Positions 1-7,717 are shown, numbered from the stretch's first letter. The stretch: 64,000 nucleotides of DNA from Kocuria sp. cx-455 (GCF_014698015.1 NZ_JACXBS010000001.1:372001-436000), one strand, 5' to 3'. Numbers and translations: made by a program. The notes: generated from the letters alone by a model not told the origin.

Positions 1-156
1 CGCGGCCAGGATGAAGGCCGCCGCCTGCGCGTAAATGAAGAAGTCATACCACTCGATGGTGGTGCCCACCAGAGTTCCGGCGAGAACCTTGCGCTCTTCG
101 CGGGACATGGTGTGCGCCTGCTGCTGTGCAGGCGGGGAAGCTGCGTTTGTAGCCAT
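1..156 (-). CDS. MHS-family MFS transporter, N-terminal part
   Basis: Only the first 52 codons are present; the gene runs off the left edge. The start is the ATG at 156. The N-terminus carries a short polar tail and then GTLVGTTIEWYDFFIYA, the start of TM1 in the metabolite:H+ symporter (MHS, ShiA/ProP-like) branch of the major facilitator superfamily. The protein would import a small organic acid or osmolyte with protons across the cytoplasmic membrane. The substrate cannot be inferred from this fragment. A second MHS transporter with the related GTVVEWYEFF signature lies at 22331-23731. Upstream are a good sigma-70-type promoter and three short palindromes, so a dedicated regulator is likely. 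Confidence 0.85.
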   Translation of the reverse strand, partial: MATNAASPPAQQQAHTMSREERKVLAGTLVGTTIEWYDFFIYAQAAAFILAA

Positions 157-212
157 GGAAGCTCCAGGATCATAAGTTGCGCGGTCCGGGCCCGGCAAGA
201 TCTGTGATTACT

Positions 213-318
213 GACCGAATGGTCGTTGGATTAGATACTACTGGCTATCGTGACTCGCGTCACTAGCTGTGCAGAAAAAGTATCAACGGTGACCAAGAAG
301 TTGTCAAAGTTTTGACAA
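213..318. promoter_or_regulatory. Three palindromes around the MHS transporter promoter
   Basis: GACCGAATGGTC (213-224, TetR-like in shape), GTGACTCGCGTCAC (250-263) and TTGTCAAA-g-TTTTGACAA (301-318, overlapping the -35 box) are candidate operators. No regulator gene for them is visible here. The remaining bases of the 157-482 intergenic stretch hold only the 64-nt repeat at 401-464. Confidence 0.4.
279..307 (-). promoter_or_regulatory. Probable promoter of the MHS transporter
   Basis: On the minus strand TTGACA (307-302) is followed after exactly 17 nt by GATACT (284-279), a near-consensus vegetative promoter. It would give a leader of about 115 nt before the ATG at 156. Confidence 0.6.
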
Positions 319-400
319 AAGTATGTCGGCGCCCAGTCTGCGGGCGCTGCTCACCAGGCCCCTTCCCTGAACGCCGGGCCCGCCACCCGTAGGCGCCCAG

Positions 401-464
401 CCATTTCATGCGGCCTTACTGCAGGGTAGGCCGGCCTACCCTGCAGTAAGGCCGGATCAAATGG
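401..464. repeat. 64-nt palindromic repeat, copy A
   Basis: The element begins CCATTTCATG and ends GATCAAATGG. Its interior is an almost perfect palindrome built on TTACTGCAGGGTAG and its complement. It has the same length and end sequences as the elements at 1554-1617, 4533-4596 and 33031-33094. Copy A lies just past the stop codon of the endonuclease gene. Confidence 0.9.
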
Positions 465-482
465 TTCTGCCCACTGACCCGG

Positions 483-1463
483 CTAGCGCAACTGTTCAGC
501 CAGCCAGCCCAGCCATTGCGCCCGGCGGTCGGGCTGCTTGAGGTCCTCCCAGGTCAAAACTCGGACCTTCCACCCGGCTTCGCGAAATCGTTCGAGTCTG
601 TAGTTCTCGTCCCGGTAGGTCCGGATGTCGACTGCGTGGTCGTTGCTGTTGTACTCCAAGGCGGTGCGTTTGGCTGTCCAGGCGAGGTCCGGAAAACGTT
701 CCTTGCCGTCCAGCATCACCAACGGATTCATGCTGGGCGGAGGGAAGCCGTTCTTCAGAACCAGCAGCCGGGTCAAAGTCTCGGCGGAGGACCAGGTTCG
801 TTCCACCGCGTGGCTCAGAAGCCTGGCGATCCGTTCCGCAGACCGAGAGCGCGGAGGAAGTAAAGAAAGTGCCCGAATGATTTCCTCGCGATCGAAGGGT
901 TTTAACCAGATCCTCTCGGTGACCTGCATCCGGTGCGCCAGCAGATAGTCCAGGCAGGCAATAATTCGCCACGACGACAGATACGGCGCCGCCACGGCGA
1001 GCGCCTCGATGGGATGGGTGAGTGCGCAACCCGAGGGTCCCACAAGCGGGTTCAGCCCGTAGGACTTGGTGAGCCTGGCGCCGCCCAGTTCCGAGGTGGG
1101 CCTGTAGTACTTCCACGCCAGATGAGGCGCGGTCATGGCGCTCGCAAGGGCCCGTCCTCGCGGAGGGGGTGCGTGTCCGAGCGTCGTATTGACCCAGTGT
1201 TGAGTGGAGCCAGCGGGCAGGTTGTACAACCGCAATGCGTGAAGACCGGTGATCGGCAAGCCGCTCATGCCCTGTCGGAAATGCCGGTGCAACAGCAAGG
1301 TGTGCATGGCCGGTTCGTAGTGCTCCGGTTTGCGGAACCAGTACCCGCGCGTCAACCGCGCCATGGTGGGGTCAGCACTGAGTTGATGGGCGCGCAAACC
1401 CCATGCGGCTGTCGGCAACACGTCTGGCAGCGGAGCGAGACTCAGGGCGCGAGCGGCTTTCAT
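483..1463 (-). CDS. DUF559-like endonuclease-domain protein
   Basis: This 326-residue protein has an actinobacterial architecture often found in genomes: an N-terminal region of unknown role and a C-terminal Vsr/DUF559-like PD-(D/E)XK nuclease fold. Visible core residues are E228, D259 (in FPDLAW), E270 (in TALEYNSNDH) and the closing element RLERFREAGWKVRVLTWEDL at about 289-308. Its role in the cell is not established for this family; it may be a stand-alone nuclease or a toxin-like accessory protein. The ATG at 1463 lacks a clear Shine-Dalgarno sequence, so the mRNA may be nearly leaderless. The gene is flanked by direct copies of the 64-nt repeat at 401-464 and 1554-1617, which suggests it may have moved as a unit. 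Confidence 0.75.
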   Translation of the reverse strand: MKAARALSLAPLPDVLPTAAWGLRAHQLSADPTMARLTRGYWFRKPEHYEPAMHTLLLHRHFRQGMSGLPITGLHALRLYNLPAGSTQHWVNTTLGHAPPPRGRALASAMTAPHLAWKYYRPTSELGGARLTKSYGLNPLVGPSGCALTHPIEALAVAAPYLSSWRIIACLDYLLAHRMQVTERIWLKPFDREEIIRALSLLPPRSRSAERIARLLSHAVERTWSSAETLTRLLVLKNGFPPPSMNPLVMLDGKERFPDLAWTAKRTALEYNSNDHAVDIRTYRDENYRLERFREAGWKVRVLTWEDLKQPDRRAQWLGWLAEQLR

Positions 1464-1503
1464 GACCGCGACTGTAGGCGGTCACCCAATCCGGCGGTCC
1501 GGG

Positions 1504-1512
1504 TTATCCACA
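1504..1512 (+). promoter_or_regulatory. Perfect DnaA-box sequence
   Basis: TTATCCACA matches the DnaA-box consensus exactly. It lies about 40 nt upstream of the endonuclease start. A single box is no origin and could equally be part of that gene's promoter, since it reads TGTGGATAA on the minus strand. Confidence 0.35.
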
Positions 1513-1553
1513 GGCGCCCTCGTTGGGTTCGGCCACAACGGGTTGAGGCCGCG

Positions 1554-1617
1554 CCATTTCATCCGGCCTTACTGCATGGTAGGTCGGGTTACTTTGCCGT
1601 AAGGCAGCATCAAATGG
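1554..1617. repeat. 64-nt palindromic repeat, copy B
   Basis: It begins CCATTTCATC and ends GCATCAAATGG, is 64 nt long and is in the same orientation as copy A. The core is TTACTGCATGGTAG on the left and TTACTTTGCCGTAA on the right. The arms are less perfectly complementary than in copy A. Confidence 0.88.
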
Positions 1618-1666
1618 TGATGACGGCACGGTCCACGGTGACGCTGGCGGGCGCGATGAAAGCGGC

Positions 1667-1704
1667 GCGAGCGGCGTCGTCGGCGAACCAACGACGCCGC
1701 TCGC
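1667..1704. terminator. Terminator hairpin after the MetE-like gene
   Basis: A perfect 14-bp stem (GCGAGCGGCGTCGT, 1667-1680, with its complement at 1691-1704) and a 10-nt loop lie just downstream of the stop codon at 1713 on the minus strand. It lacks a clear U tract. The stem contains the GCGGCGTCGT sequence seen after several other genes in this window. Confidence 0.7.
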
Positions 1705-1712
1705 GAACCTTG

Positions 1713-2924
1713 CTAGAACAAGCGCTCGGTCGCGAGGCGCGCGCCGTCGACCAGGGAATCGAGCTTGGCCAGCGCGATCGAGGGGTGGAGGCGACCGCCC
1801 AGGCCGCAGTCGGTGGAGGCAATGACGTTTTCGCGGCCCACCACGGATGCGTACTGCTCGATGCGGTCGGCGACGAGTTCGGGGTGCTCCACCACGTTGG
1901 TCGAGTGGGAGACGAAGCCGGGGTAGACCACCTTGCCCTCGGGGAGCGTGTGGTCCTTCCAGACCTTCCACTCGTGGCCGTGGCGGGGGCTGGACGCCTC
2001 GAAACTGTAGCCGCCCGCGTTGATGGTGAGCATGAGATCCACCAGATATTTGAACTCGAGGTCGGTGGTGTGCGGGCCGTGCCACGAACCCCAGCACAGG
2101 TGGAAGCGGATCTGGTCCTCGGGTAGGTCGCGCAGGGCGTAATTGAGGGCGTCCACGCGGATCTTGGTGAAGGCCAGGTAGTCCTCCACGGTGGGCTCGG
2201 GGTTGATCTGGTCCCAGGATTCGGCAATGGAGGGGTCGTCGATCTGGACGGTCAGCCCGGCGGCCACGATGGCTTTGTACTCTTCACGCATCGCGTCCGC
2301 GCAGGCGTACACGAGCTCCTCATCGGTTGAGTAGTACTCGTTGCGAACGCGCGCGCAGGAACCCGGGGACAGCGCGGCGACGAAACCCTGCTGGGCTCCG
2401 GTTTTGGCCATTGCGTCCTTGAGGCGGCGGATGTCACCGGCCACGGCGTCCTGACCGGTGTAGGTCAGCGGTCCCGTGATCTTGGGCTGGGCCACGGAGG
2501 CGCGGTGAGCGAGAACGCCCGCGGTGGGGTCCTCGTAGGCGTCGCGGAAACGGGCGCGGTCGCGGCGGTCCGGGAAACTCGTCAGCACGATGTTGCCGGG
2601 GGAGGAGCGCTTGACCTCGGCATCCTGCCAGCGGTCCTCGTTGGTGGGGGTCAGCCCGCCCAAGCGGGAGAAGGAGTAGTTCCACCACGCGCCGTAATCC
2701 ACGGAAGAGGACATCGTGTGGCCGTATTCGCCGTCATTGACGACGTCCAGGCCGATCTCACGCTGCTTGCGGACAATGTCGATCACTCCGTTGTCCAGCG
2801 CGGCATCCAACTCCTGTGCGGTGGCTTTTCCCTCCTGGAAACGCCCATTGGCCTCCAGCAGATCGGGGGTGCGGGGCAGCGATCCCACGTGGGTGGTCTG
2901 AATGCGGTCGGTGTTCTGAGGCAT
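1713..2924 (-). CDS. MetE-like cobalamin-independent methionine synthase family protein
   Basis: This 403-residue protein corresponds to the catalytic C-terminal barrel of MetE, without the N-terminal duplicate found in the roughly 750-residue enzyme. The zinc/thiol site is intact: H275-x-C277 in RFHLCWG, E309 in FEASSPRHGHEW and C373 in STDCGLGG. The N-terminal THVGSLPR motif is typical of the family. It most likely transfers a methyl group to homocysteine or a related thiol in the cytoplasm. The methyl donor of these short forms is uncertain and may be a corrinoid or a small methyl compound rather than folate. A SAM-I riboswitch lies directly upstream and ends 17 nt before the ATG, which supports a role in methionine supply. 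Confidence 0.85.
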   Translation of the reverse strand: MPQNTDRIQTTHVGSLPRTPDLLEANGRFQEGKATAQELDAALDNGVIDIVRKQREIGLDVVNDGEYGHTMSSSVDYGAWWNYSFSRLGGLTPTNEDRWQDAEVKRSSPGNIVLTSFPDRRDRARFRDAYEDPTAGVLAHRASVAQPKITGPLTYTGQDAVAGDIRRLKDAMAKTGAQQGFVAALSPGSCARVRNEYYSTDEELVYACADAMREEYKAIVAAGLTVQIDDPSIAESWDQINPEPTVEDYLAFTKIRVDALNYALRDLPEDQIRFHLCWGSWHGPHTTDLEFKYLVDLMLTINAGGYSFEASSPRHGHEWKVWKDHTLPEGKVVYPGFVSHSTNVVEHPELVADRIEQYASVVGRENVIASTDCGLGGRLHPSIALAKLDSLVDGARLATERLF

Positions 2925-2940
2925 GAACTAGCAGTCCTTT

Positions 2941-3027
2941 CCATCGGTCCTGGCGGTAGCACCGTGGGCTGAATCCCGGGTTGCTGCGGCGTCCACGAGC
3001 CAGATCTCTCGGCCGCTCTGGATGGTT
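2941..3027 (-). ncRNA. SAM-I riboswitch (S-box) before the MetE-like gene
   Basis: Read on the minus strand, this shows the S-box landmarks in order: CATCCAGAGCGGCCGAGAGA, then CTGGCTCG, GACGCCGCAGCAACC, GGTGCTACCGCCAGGA and the closing GATGG that pairs with the initial CCATC to form P1. The P1 3' strand is followed at once by AAAGGAC, the likely ribosome binding site of the gene starting at 2924. SAM binding would therefore probably block translation rather than act through a distant terminator. The aptamer is very similar to those before metY and acs. Confidence 0.9.
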
Positions 3028-3065
3028 ACCCACTCATCAAACATCATGGGTGGGTGGTGGAGCCA

Positions 3066-3082
3066 ATTATGGCGCGCATAAT
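3066..3082. promoter_or_regulatory. Palindrome ATTATG-n5-CATAAT in a divergent promoter
   Basis: This lies between the divergent MetE-like and hydroxybutyrate dehydrogenase genes. Each arm contains a -10-like CATAAT, one for each direction, so it may be a shared bidirectional promoter element or an operator. Confidence 0.4.
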
Positions 3083-3121
3083 GTGTGGCACGTACATCAC
3101 CCACTACCGAGGAGTCGGGGC

Positions 3122-3874
3122 ATGTCGGAGAACACGCTCAAGGACAAGAAGGCGCTGGTCACCGGCGGTGCGAGTGGCATTGGCGCCGCAGCGGTTCGCG
3201 CCCTCGCCCAACGGGGTGCCCATGTGATCGTGGCCGACATCGATCCGGCCGCGGCGGAAACCATGGCGCAAGAAGTCGGGGGAGAGGCCTGGACCGTTGA
3301 TCTCACCGACACCGCGGCGCTCGCGGACCTGTCCCTGGACGTGGACGTGCTGGTCAATAACGCCGGCATCCAGAAGGTGGCGCCCATCCAGGACTTCGAC
3401 CCGGCCGACTTCCACCGGATCCTCACGCTGATGCTCGAGTCTCCGTTCCTGCTGATCCGCGCCGCGCTGCCCCACATGTACGAGCGGGAATGGGGGCGGG
3501 TCATCAATGTGTCCTCGGTCCATGGTCTGCGCGCCTCGGCGTTCAAATCCGCGTATGTCGCCGCGAAGCACGGGCTGGAGGGGCTGTCCAAGGCGGTGGC
3601 TCTGGAGGGCGCCCCGCACGGGGTGACCAGCAACTGTGTGAACCCCAGCTACGTGCGGACTCCGCTGGTCGATAAACAGATCAAGGACCAGGCCGCGACG
3701 CACGGGATTCCCGAGGATGAGGTGGTCGAGAAGATCATGCTCACGGAGTCAGCGATCAAGCGCCTGGTCGAACCGGAAGAGGTCGGGGAGCTCATTGCCT
3801 TCCTCGCCGGGCCTTCCGCCGGTATGGTCACCGGCGCCGCCTACACGATGGACGGCGGTTGGACGGCGTCCTGA
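3122..3874 (+). CDS. bdhA: 3-hydroxybutyrate dehydrogenase (SDR family)
   Basis: This 250-residue classical short-chain dehydrogenase has the cofactor loop GGASGIG at 15-21, NNAG at 79-82 and the catalytic set S131/S132, Y145 and K149 (SAYVAAK). The region TPLVDKQIKDQA in the substrate loop is typical of D-3-hydroxybutyrate dehydrogenases, which oxidise 3-hydroxybutyrate to acetoacetate with NAD+ in the cytoplasm. The ATG at 3122 follows GGAGTCGGGGC. Longer in-frame starts reach back into the riboswitch region and lack family similarity. A thiolase (14940-16130) elsewhere in the window could process the acetoacetyl-CoA. The 3' end overlaps the end of the convergent M23 gene by 34 nt. Confidence 0.88.
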   Translation: MSENTLKDKKALVTGGASGIGAAAVRALAQRGAHVIVADIDPAAAETMAQEVGGEAWTVDLTDTAALADLSLDVDVLVNNAGIQKVAPIQDFDPADFHRILTLMLESPFLLIRAALPHMYEREWGRVINVSSVHGLRASAFKSAYVAAKHGLEGLSKAVALEGAPHGVTSNCVNPSYVRTPLVDKQIKDQAATHGIPEDEVVEKIMLTESAIKRLVEPEEVGELIAFLAGPSAGMVTGAAYTMDGGWTAS

Positions 3875-4494
3875 CCGGAGTCAGGAGGGCGGCCGTCAAC
3901 GATCTGACCGTTCCGAGGTAGGCCACTGGGGAATGACAAAGGTAGGCTAACGGCCCGGACAAAATCCAGGGCGTCAACCGCTTGCACGTGCACGTGGGGC
4001 TCGGTGCTGTTTCCAGAATTTCCGAACTCGGCCACCTGGACCCCGATCTGGATGTCTTGACCGAGATGCACGCTAATGCTCCCATGTCGTAGATGACACA
4101 GGACAACGTAGTGGCCGCTTCGGGATTCCTGGATCGCCACGTAGTTGCCTGCTAATGCGCCCCACCCTGCTGTGGTGCGGCGAGCCTGGGTGAGCGCATG
4201 ACCGACGGACGGAAACCCGCGGTAGGCGTGGTGATCTTCGGAGCCATCGAAGGCGAGGGCCACCGAACCAGCCACCGGAGACAGGACCGGTTGCCCGAAG
4301 CCGATGAACTTCTCGGGTGCTTCCGGGCGCCACAGTGACCTGGCCGAGAAACGGGCCGAGCGATTTTCTTGATCCACGGGCACGAAATCGATGGCGAACG
4401 TGGTGCCGAACCGGTCGGTTCCGTGACTCGGTATTCGGTTCGCGGGGCTGTTCTGCACCAGGCAGCGCCCGTGGAACGGATAGTCGAGTTCCAC
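3841..4494 (-). CDS. M23-family (LytM-like) metallopeptidase
   Basis: This protein of about 217 residues has an M23 peptidase fold: SHGTDRFGTTFAIDF supplies the first zinc ligands (HxxxD) and EPHVHVQ the final HxH ligand. The barrel segment reads GHYVVLCHLRHGS. Members usually cut peptide cross-links of the cell wall, but this one has no signal peptide from either likely start, so a cytoplasmic or unusual substrate is possible. I chose the GTG at 4494 because YPFHGRCLVQNSPANRIPSHG is how the family normally begins. An alternative ATG at 4536 would place the start codon inside the terminal arm of the 64-nt repeat copy C. Its last codons run into the end of bdhA on the other strand. Confidence 0.7.
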   Translation of the reverse strand: MELDYPFHGRCLVQNSPANRIPSHGTDRFGTTFAIDFVPVDQENRSARFSARSLWRPEAPEKFIGFGQPVLSPVAGSVALAFDGSEDHHAYRGFPSVGHALTQARRTTAGWGALAGNYVAIQESRSGHYVVLCHLRHGSISVHLGQDIQIGVQVAEFGNSGNSTEPHVHVQAVDALDFVRAVSLPLSFPSGLPRNGQIVDGRPPDSGQDAVQPPSIV

Positions 4495-4532
4495 GGCCTT
4501 TATTTTTCTCCGTCCGGCCACTCGTGGGCCCA

Positions 4533-4596
4533 CCATTTCGTCAGGGGTTACGGCAAAGTAGCTGGCTCTACTGCACAGTAAGTCCTCACCAGATGG
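4533..4596. repeat. 64-nt palindromic repeat, copy C
   Basis: This begins CCATTTCGTC and ends CACCAGATGG, exactly 64 nt. The core halves are TTACGGCAAAGTAG and CTACTGCACAGTAA. It lies between the stop of the P450 gene and the start of the M23 peptidase gene and is the most diverged of the four copies. Confidence 0.85.
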
Positions 4597-4661
4597 TCCG
4601 ACCCATAAACCTCGCCGACGACGCCGCTCTCGCGCCTCTACGCGGCGGGTGCCCCGGAGCG

Positions 4662-5879
4662 TCAATTCGTCCGGGCCAGCGGCGTCAGACGCAGGGGCAT
4701 GCGGGCGAAGCCGCGCAGCACGTTGTGGATCCACGGGCTCGGCTCGCCGGTAAGTTCGATCCGGTCCACGCGCGTGGCCAGCGCCTGCAGGACGAGCTCG
4801 ATCTCGATTCGGGCGATGGGTTGACCGACGCACTGGTGCAGTCCCATGCCGAAGGCCACGTGGCCGGAGGCGCTGCGGTCGAGGTCGAAGACATCGGCGT
4901 TCTCACCCCATTTGCGGGGGTCCCGGTTGGCTGCGCCCATGAACAGCAGGATCTTCGAGTCCGCGGGGATTCGGACCCCGCCGATCTCGGTCTCGACCGT
5001 GGAAGTGCGGTGGAACATCTGGAACGGGGACTCGACGCGCAGGGCCTCGTCGACGGCGAACTTGGCCAGCTTCGGGTTGGCCTTGAGTTTCTCCCACTGC
5101 TCGGGGTGCCGGGCGAGGCTGTAGAGCGTGTTGCCGATGCCGAAGATCGTGGTGTCGACCCCTGCGGAGAGCAGGGCGCGCACCAGCAGGGTGGCCTGCT
5201 CGGGGGCGATGCGCCCCTCCTCGGCGACCTTCCAGATGTCGGCTCCCAGGCCGGTGATCGACAGGTTCTCGCGGGCGCAGCTGTCCATGATCCACGCCGC
5301 GACCTTCTCGCCCTCGGTGAAGGCCTCCGCGCGGATCTCGTTGTCCGCGCCGAAGGCGTTGAACACCATCGCACCGTAGGGGAGCAAATTCTCTCGGCCT
5401 CCGGGGCGAAGGCCCACCGCGTCGGGGAACACCTTCAGGGGGTAGGGCTCGGCGATGTCCTTGATGCCGTCGACGTCGCCCCGGGCCACCACCCGGCCGG
5501 CCAGCTCCTCGGCGAAGGGGGTGAACTGCTCCCTCAACCGGCGCATGGTGGACGGGGAGATGACTCCCGCCAGACCGCGGCGCATCACGGTGTGCGTGGG
5601 CGGGTCGGACTCCAGGATCGAGGGCGGGCGCCATTCGGGCTCCTTGCGGATGTCCTTGGGGCCGAGGCCGCCGCTGGAGCAGTAGGACTCGAAGTCGGTG
5701 AGGATTTCGTAGACCCACTCGTAGCGGGTCACGGCGTAGCAGCCGTACTTCTCCAGCCAGACCACGGGACCGGCGTCCCGGAGCTTGCCGTGCAGCGGGT
5801 AAGGGTCGGAGATGTTCTCGACGGAGAAGGGGTTGTCGGGTAGGGACACGGCCTCGTGCATCGTGGCGGTGACAGTCAT
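4662..5879 (-). CDS. CYP199-like cytochrome P450
   Basis: This 405-residue soluble P450 has the oxygen-binding motif AGVDTT (239-244), the ExxR pair E278/R281 and the haem ligand C350 in FGMGLHQCVGQ. Many blocks resemble CYP199A, the family that demethylates para-substituted benzoates: WRPPSILESDPP, EPYPLKVFPDAVGL, NAFGADNEIR and AANRDPRKW. By my recollection of CYP199A, the arginine after CSS and the serine after the I-helix arginine help bind the substrate carboxylate. Here these read CSSGG and VRALLSAG, so the substrate may not be a benzoate. The start at 5879 is preceded by AGGAG. The last gene of a three-gene operon with its electron donor (5906-6916) and an SDR (6929-7717). Confidence 0.88.
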   Translation of the reverse strand: MTVTATMHEAVSLPDNPFSVENISDPYPLHGKLRDAGPVVWLEKYGCYAVTRYEWVYEILTDFESYCSSGGLGPKDIRKEPEWRPPSILESDPPTHTVMRRGLAGVISPSTMRRLREQFTPFAEELAGRVVARGDVDGIKDIAEPYPLKVFPDAVGLRPGGRENLLPYGAMVFNAFGADNEIRAEAFTEGEKVAAWIMDSCARENLSITGLGADIWKVAEEGRIAPEQATLLVRALLSAGVDTTIFGIGNTLYSLARHPEQWEKLKANPKLAKFAVDEALRVESPFQMFHRTSTVETEIGGVRIPADSKILLFMGAANRDPRKWGENADVFDLDRSASGHVAFGMGLHQCVGQPIARIEIELVLQALATRVDRIELTGEPSPWIHNVLRGFARMPLRLTPLARTN

Positions 5880-5905
5880 GGTGGCTCCTGTGGCGGGTCG
5901 GTGGT

Positions 5906-6916
5906 TCAAAGTTCCAGGGTGAGTTTGCGGCACCCGGCGGCGGCGCGGGAGACGCAGATCATCATGGCCTCTCCCGAGTGCTTTTCCTCCTCGTTGAGGA
6001 TGGCGTCCCGGTGCTCGACCTCCCCTTCCACCACACGGGTTTCACAGGTGCCGCACACCCCGGCGCGGCAGGAGGAAAGCACACGGACCCCGTGCTCCTC
6101 CACCACGTCCAGGACGGTACGGTCCGGGGGCACGGTGACGGTCTTGCCCGTATCAGTCAGCTCAACTTCGAAGGGCTCGGCGCTGGCCCCGGCATCGAGA
6201 TTGGCCGCGACGAAACGCTCCAGATGCAGCGCGCCGGGGGGCCAACCCATGCAGTAGTCCTCGATCACGCGCAGCAACGGTTCCGGGCCGCACGCGTAGA
6301 CCAGCATTTTCGCCCGGGGCAACGCCAGCAAACCCTCCAGATCAATGCGTCCGACCTCGTCCTCCGGGTAGAGCAGAACGCGGTCCCCGTATTTGGCCAC
6401 GAGTTCGTCGGCGAAGGCCATCGATGCCCGGCTGCGTCCGCCGTAGGCCAGGCGCCACTCACGGCCGGCGGCCTCTGCGGCCTCGATCATCGGCAAGATC
6501 GGCGTAATGCCAATACCTCCGGCCACGAACAGGTACTTCCGGGAGTCGATGAAGGGAAAGTTATTGCGGGGGCCGTTGATGTGGATCGTGTCACCCTCGG
6601 CCAGATCCTCGTGGACGTAGACGGAACCACCGCGGGAGTCCCTGGTGTGCAGCACCGACACCTGGATACGGCTGCGATCGGCCAGCGGCGAGCACAGGGA
6701 GTACTGGCGCATGTGGTGGGGCAGGATCAAATCGATGTGTGATCCAGGCTCCCACTGCGGGAAATCGGAACCATCGGGCAGACGCAGAGTTACACGGCGC
6801 ACGCCGTTGGCCACGGTTTCGAGCTTGTCGACGAGGACTTCTTCGACCTCGTGGCGGTAGCCGTTCGTGGGCTGACCTCCCACGGCGGAGTCGGAAACAG
6901 TGTTCACGGTGGTCAT
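5906..6916 (-). CDS. Phthalate-dioxygenase-reductase/VanB-type oxidoreductase
   Basis: This 336-residue protein fuses an FMN-binding ferredoxin-reductase-like barrel (QYSLCSP near 75, flavin phosphate site), an NAD(P)H domain (FVAGGIGITPILPM, then ACGPEPLL) and a C-terminal plant-type 2Fe-2S ferredoxin domain (SCRAGVCGTCETRVVEG, with the last cysteine in MICVSRA). It would pass electrons from NADH to an oxygenase. Only 26 nt separate it from the P450 gene, so it is the obvious redox partner. This is the split counterpart of the CYP116B fusion, where the same reductase is attached to a P450. I chose the ATG at 6916, which follows GAGAGGG, over a GTG twelve bases upstream. Confidence 0.9.
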   Translation of the reverse strand: MTTVNTVSDSAVGGQPTNGYRHEVEEVLVDKLETVANGVRRVTLRLPDGSDFPQWEPGSHIDLILPHHMRQYSLCSPLADRSRIQVSVLHTRDSRGGSVYVHEDLAEGDTIHINGPRNNFPFIDSRKYLFVAGGIGITPILPMIEAAEAAGREWRLAYGGRSRASMAFADELVAKYGDRVLLYPEDEVGRIDLEGLLALPRAKMLVYACGPEPLLRVIEDYCMGWPPGALHLERFVAANLDAGASAEPFEVELTDTGKTVTVPPDRTVLDVVEEHGVRVLSSCRAGVCGTCETRVVEGEVEHRDAILNEEEKHSGEAMMICVSRAAAGCRKLTLEL

Positions 6917-6928
6917 GGTCCCTCTCAC

Positions 6929-7717
6929 TCAGGCAGTCACGGACAAGGAATCGGCCGCGGCGCGGTGCGCGCTCAGGCCACCGTCCACGCACACATCGGT
7001 GCCGTGGATCCAGGCGGCCTCCGGGCTGACCAGGAAACCGATAGCGTGTGCGATATCGGCCGGCTGACCGGCACGGCCCAGCAGAGCGACAGCACCCTCG
7101 ACCTTGTCGCGACCGTGGTCCACCTTGAAGTCCTCCAGGATGGGGGTCTGGACGGGGCCGGGGCTGACCGAGACAACACGCGCCTTCCCCAGAGCAGAAG
7201 AGGCGGCTTCTAGGCTCAGCCAGCGGACGCACTCCTTGGAGAACCGGTAGGAGTTGCCGGTGATCTCAGGATCCGCGCCGACCAAGTCGAGGGCCGCCTC
7301 CCGGTCCGCGGTGGAGGTGAACGCAATAACCTGATCGCGGCGCTCGGCCCAACCGTTGGCCACGTTGGAAGCCAGATTGACCACCACACCGCCCGGGACG
7401 AGCTTGGGCAGCAGGGCCCGGGTCAGATCCCGGACACCGAAGACGTTGACGGACAGGACCAGACGCCACGGGGCGGTGCCGGGAACGCCGGCGATGTTGA
7501 GCAGCCCGTCGATCCTCTCCGGGATCTGCTCGGCGACCGCGGCGACACCTTCGGCGCTGGATAGGTCCGCTTGGACGAAGACCCCGCGGAAGTCTGCGGC
7601 CGTGTTACGGTCCACGCCGATCACCTCCGCGCCGGCATCGCGCAGCAGAGCTGCGGTGGCAGCACCGATACCGGAGGCGGCGCCGGTGACAACGAAAGTT
7701 TGTCCGTGGAGGGTCAT
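6929..7717 (-). CDS. SDR oxidoreductase, coniferyl-alcohol dehydrogenase-like
   Basis: This 262-residue short-chain dehydrogenase has GAASGIG in the cofactor loop, LNIAGVPG in place of the usual NNAG, and a catalytic YRFSK instead of YxxxK in a common arrangement. The extended segment with NVANGWAERRDQ before it resembles the 3-alpha-hydroxysteroid/coniferyl alcohol dehydrogenase group. It probably oxidises an alcohol to an aldehyde or ketone in the cytoplasm. It is first in the operon with the reductase (12 nt gap) and P450. The start at 7717 is preceded by GGAAGGA. The divergent aldehyde dehydrogenase would take the next oxidation step. Confidence 0.85.
   Translation of the reverse strand: MTLHGQTFVVTGAASGIGAATAALLRDAGAEVIGVDRNTAADFRGVFVQADLSSAEGVAAVAEQIPERIDGLLNIAGVPGTAPWRLVLSVNVFGVRDLTRALLPKLVPGGVVVNLASNVANGWAERRDQVIAFTSTADREAALDLVGADPEITGNSYRFSKECVRWLSLEAASSALGKARVVSVSPGPVQTPILEDFKVDHGRDKVEGAVALLGRAGQPADIAHAIGFLVSPEAAWIHGTDVCVDGGLSAHRAAADSLSVTA

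Noticed and set aside
1504..1512. Replication origin suggested by a perfect DnaA box
   Set aside because: There is a single box, with no cluster of further boxes, no AT-rich unwinding region and no dnaA/dnaN nearby.
933..2126. Plus-strand open frame of 397 codons across two minus-strand genes
   Set aside because: It spans the endonuclease, a repeat element, a terminator and the MetE-like gene in antisense, which no real gene would do.
4495..4833. N-terminal extension of the M23 peptidase frame
   Set aside because: The extension crosses the 64-nt repeat and runs into the P450 gene; family similarity begins only at YPFHGRC, just after the GTG at 4494.
4317..5843. Long plus-strand open frame of 508 codons
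   Set aside because: It is the antisense shadow of the P450 gene: the minus strand shows clear P450 motifs, whereas this frame gives low-complexity sequence without any family pattern.
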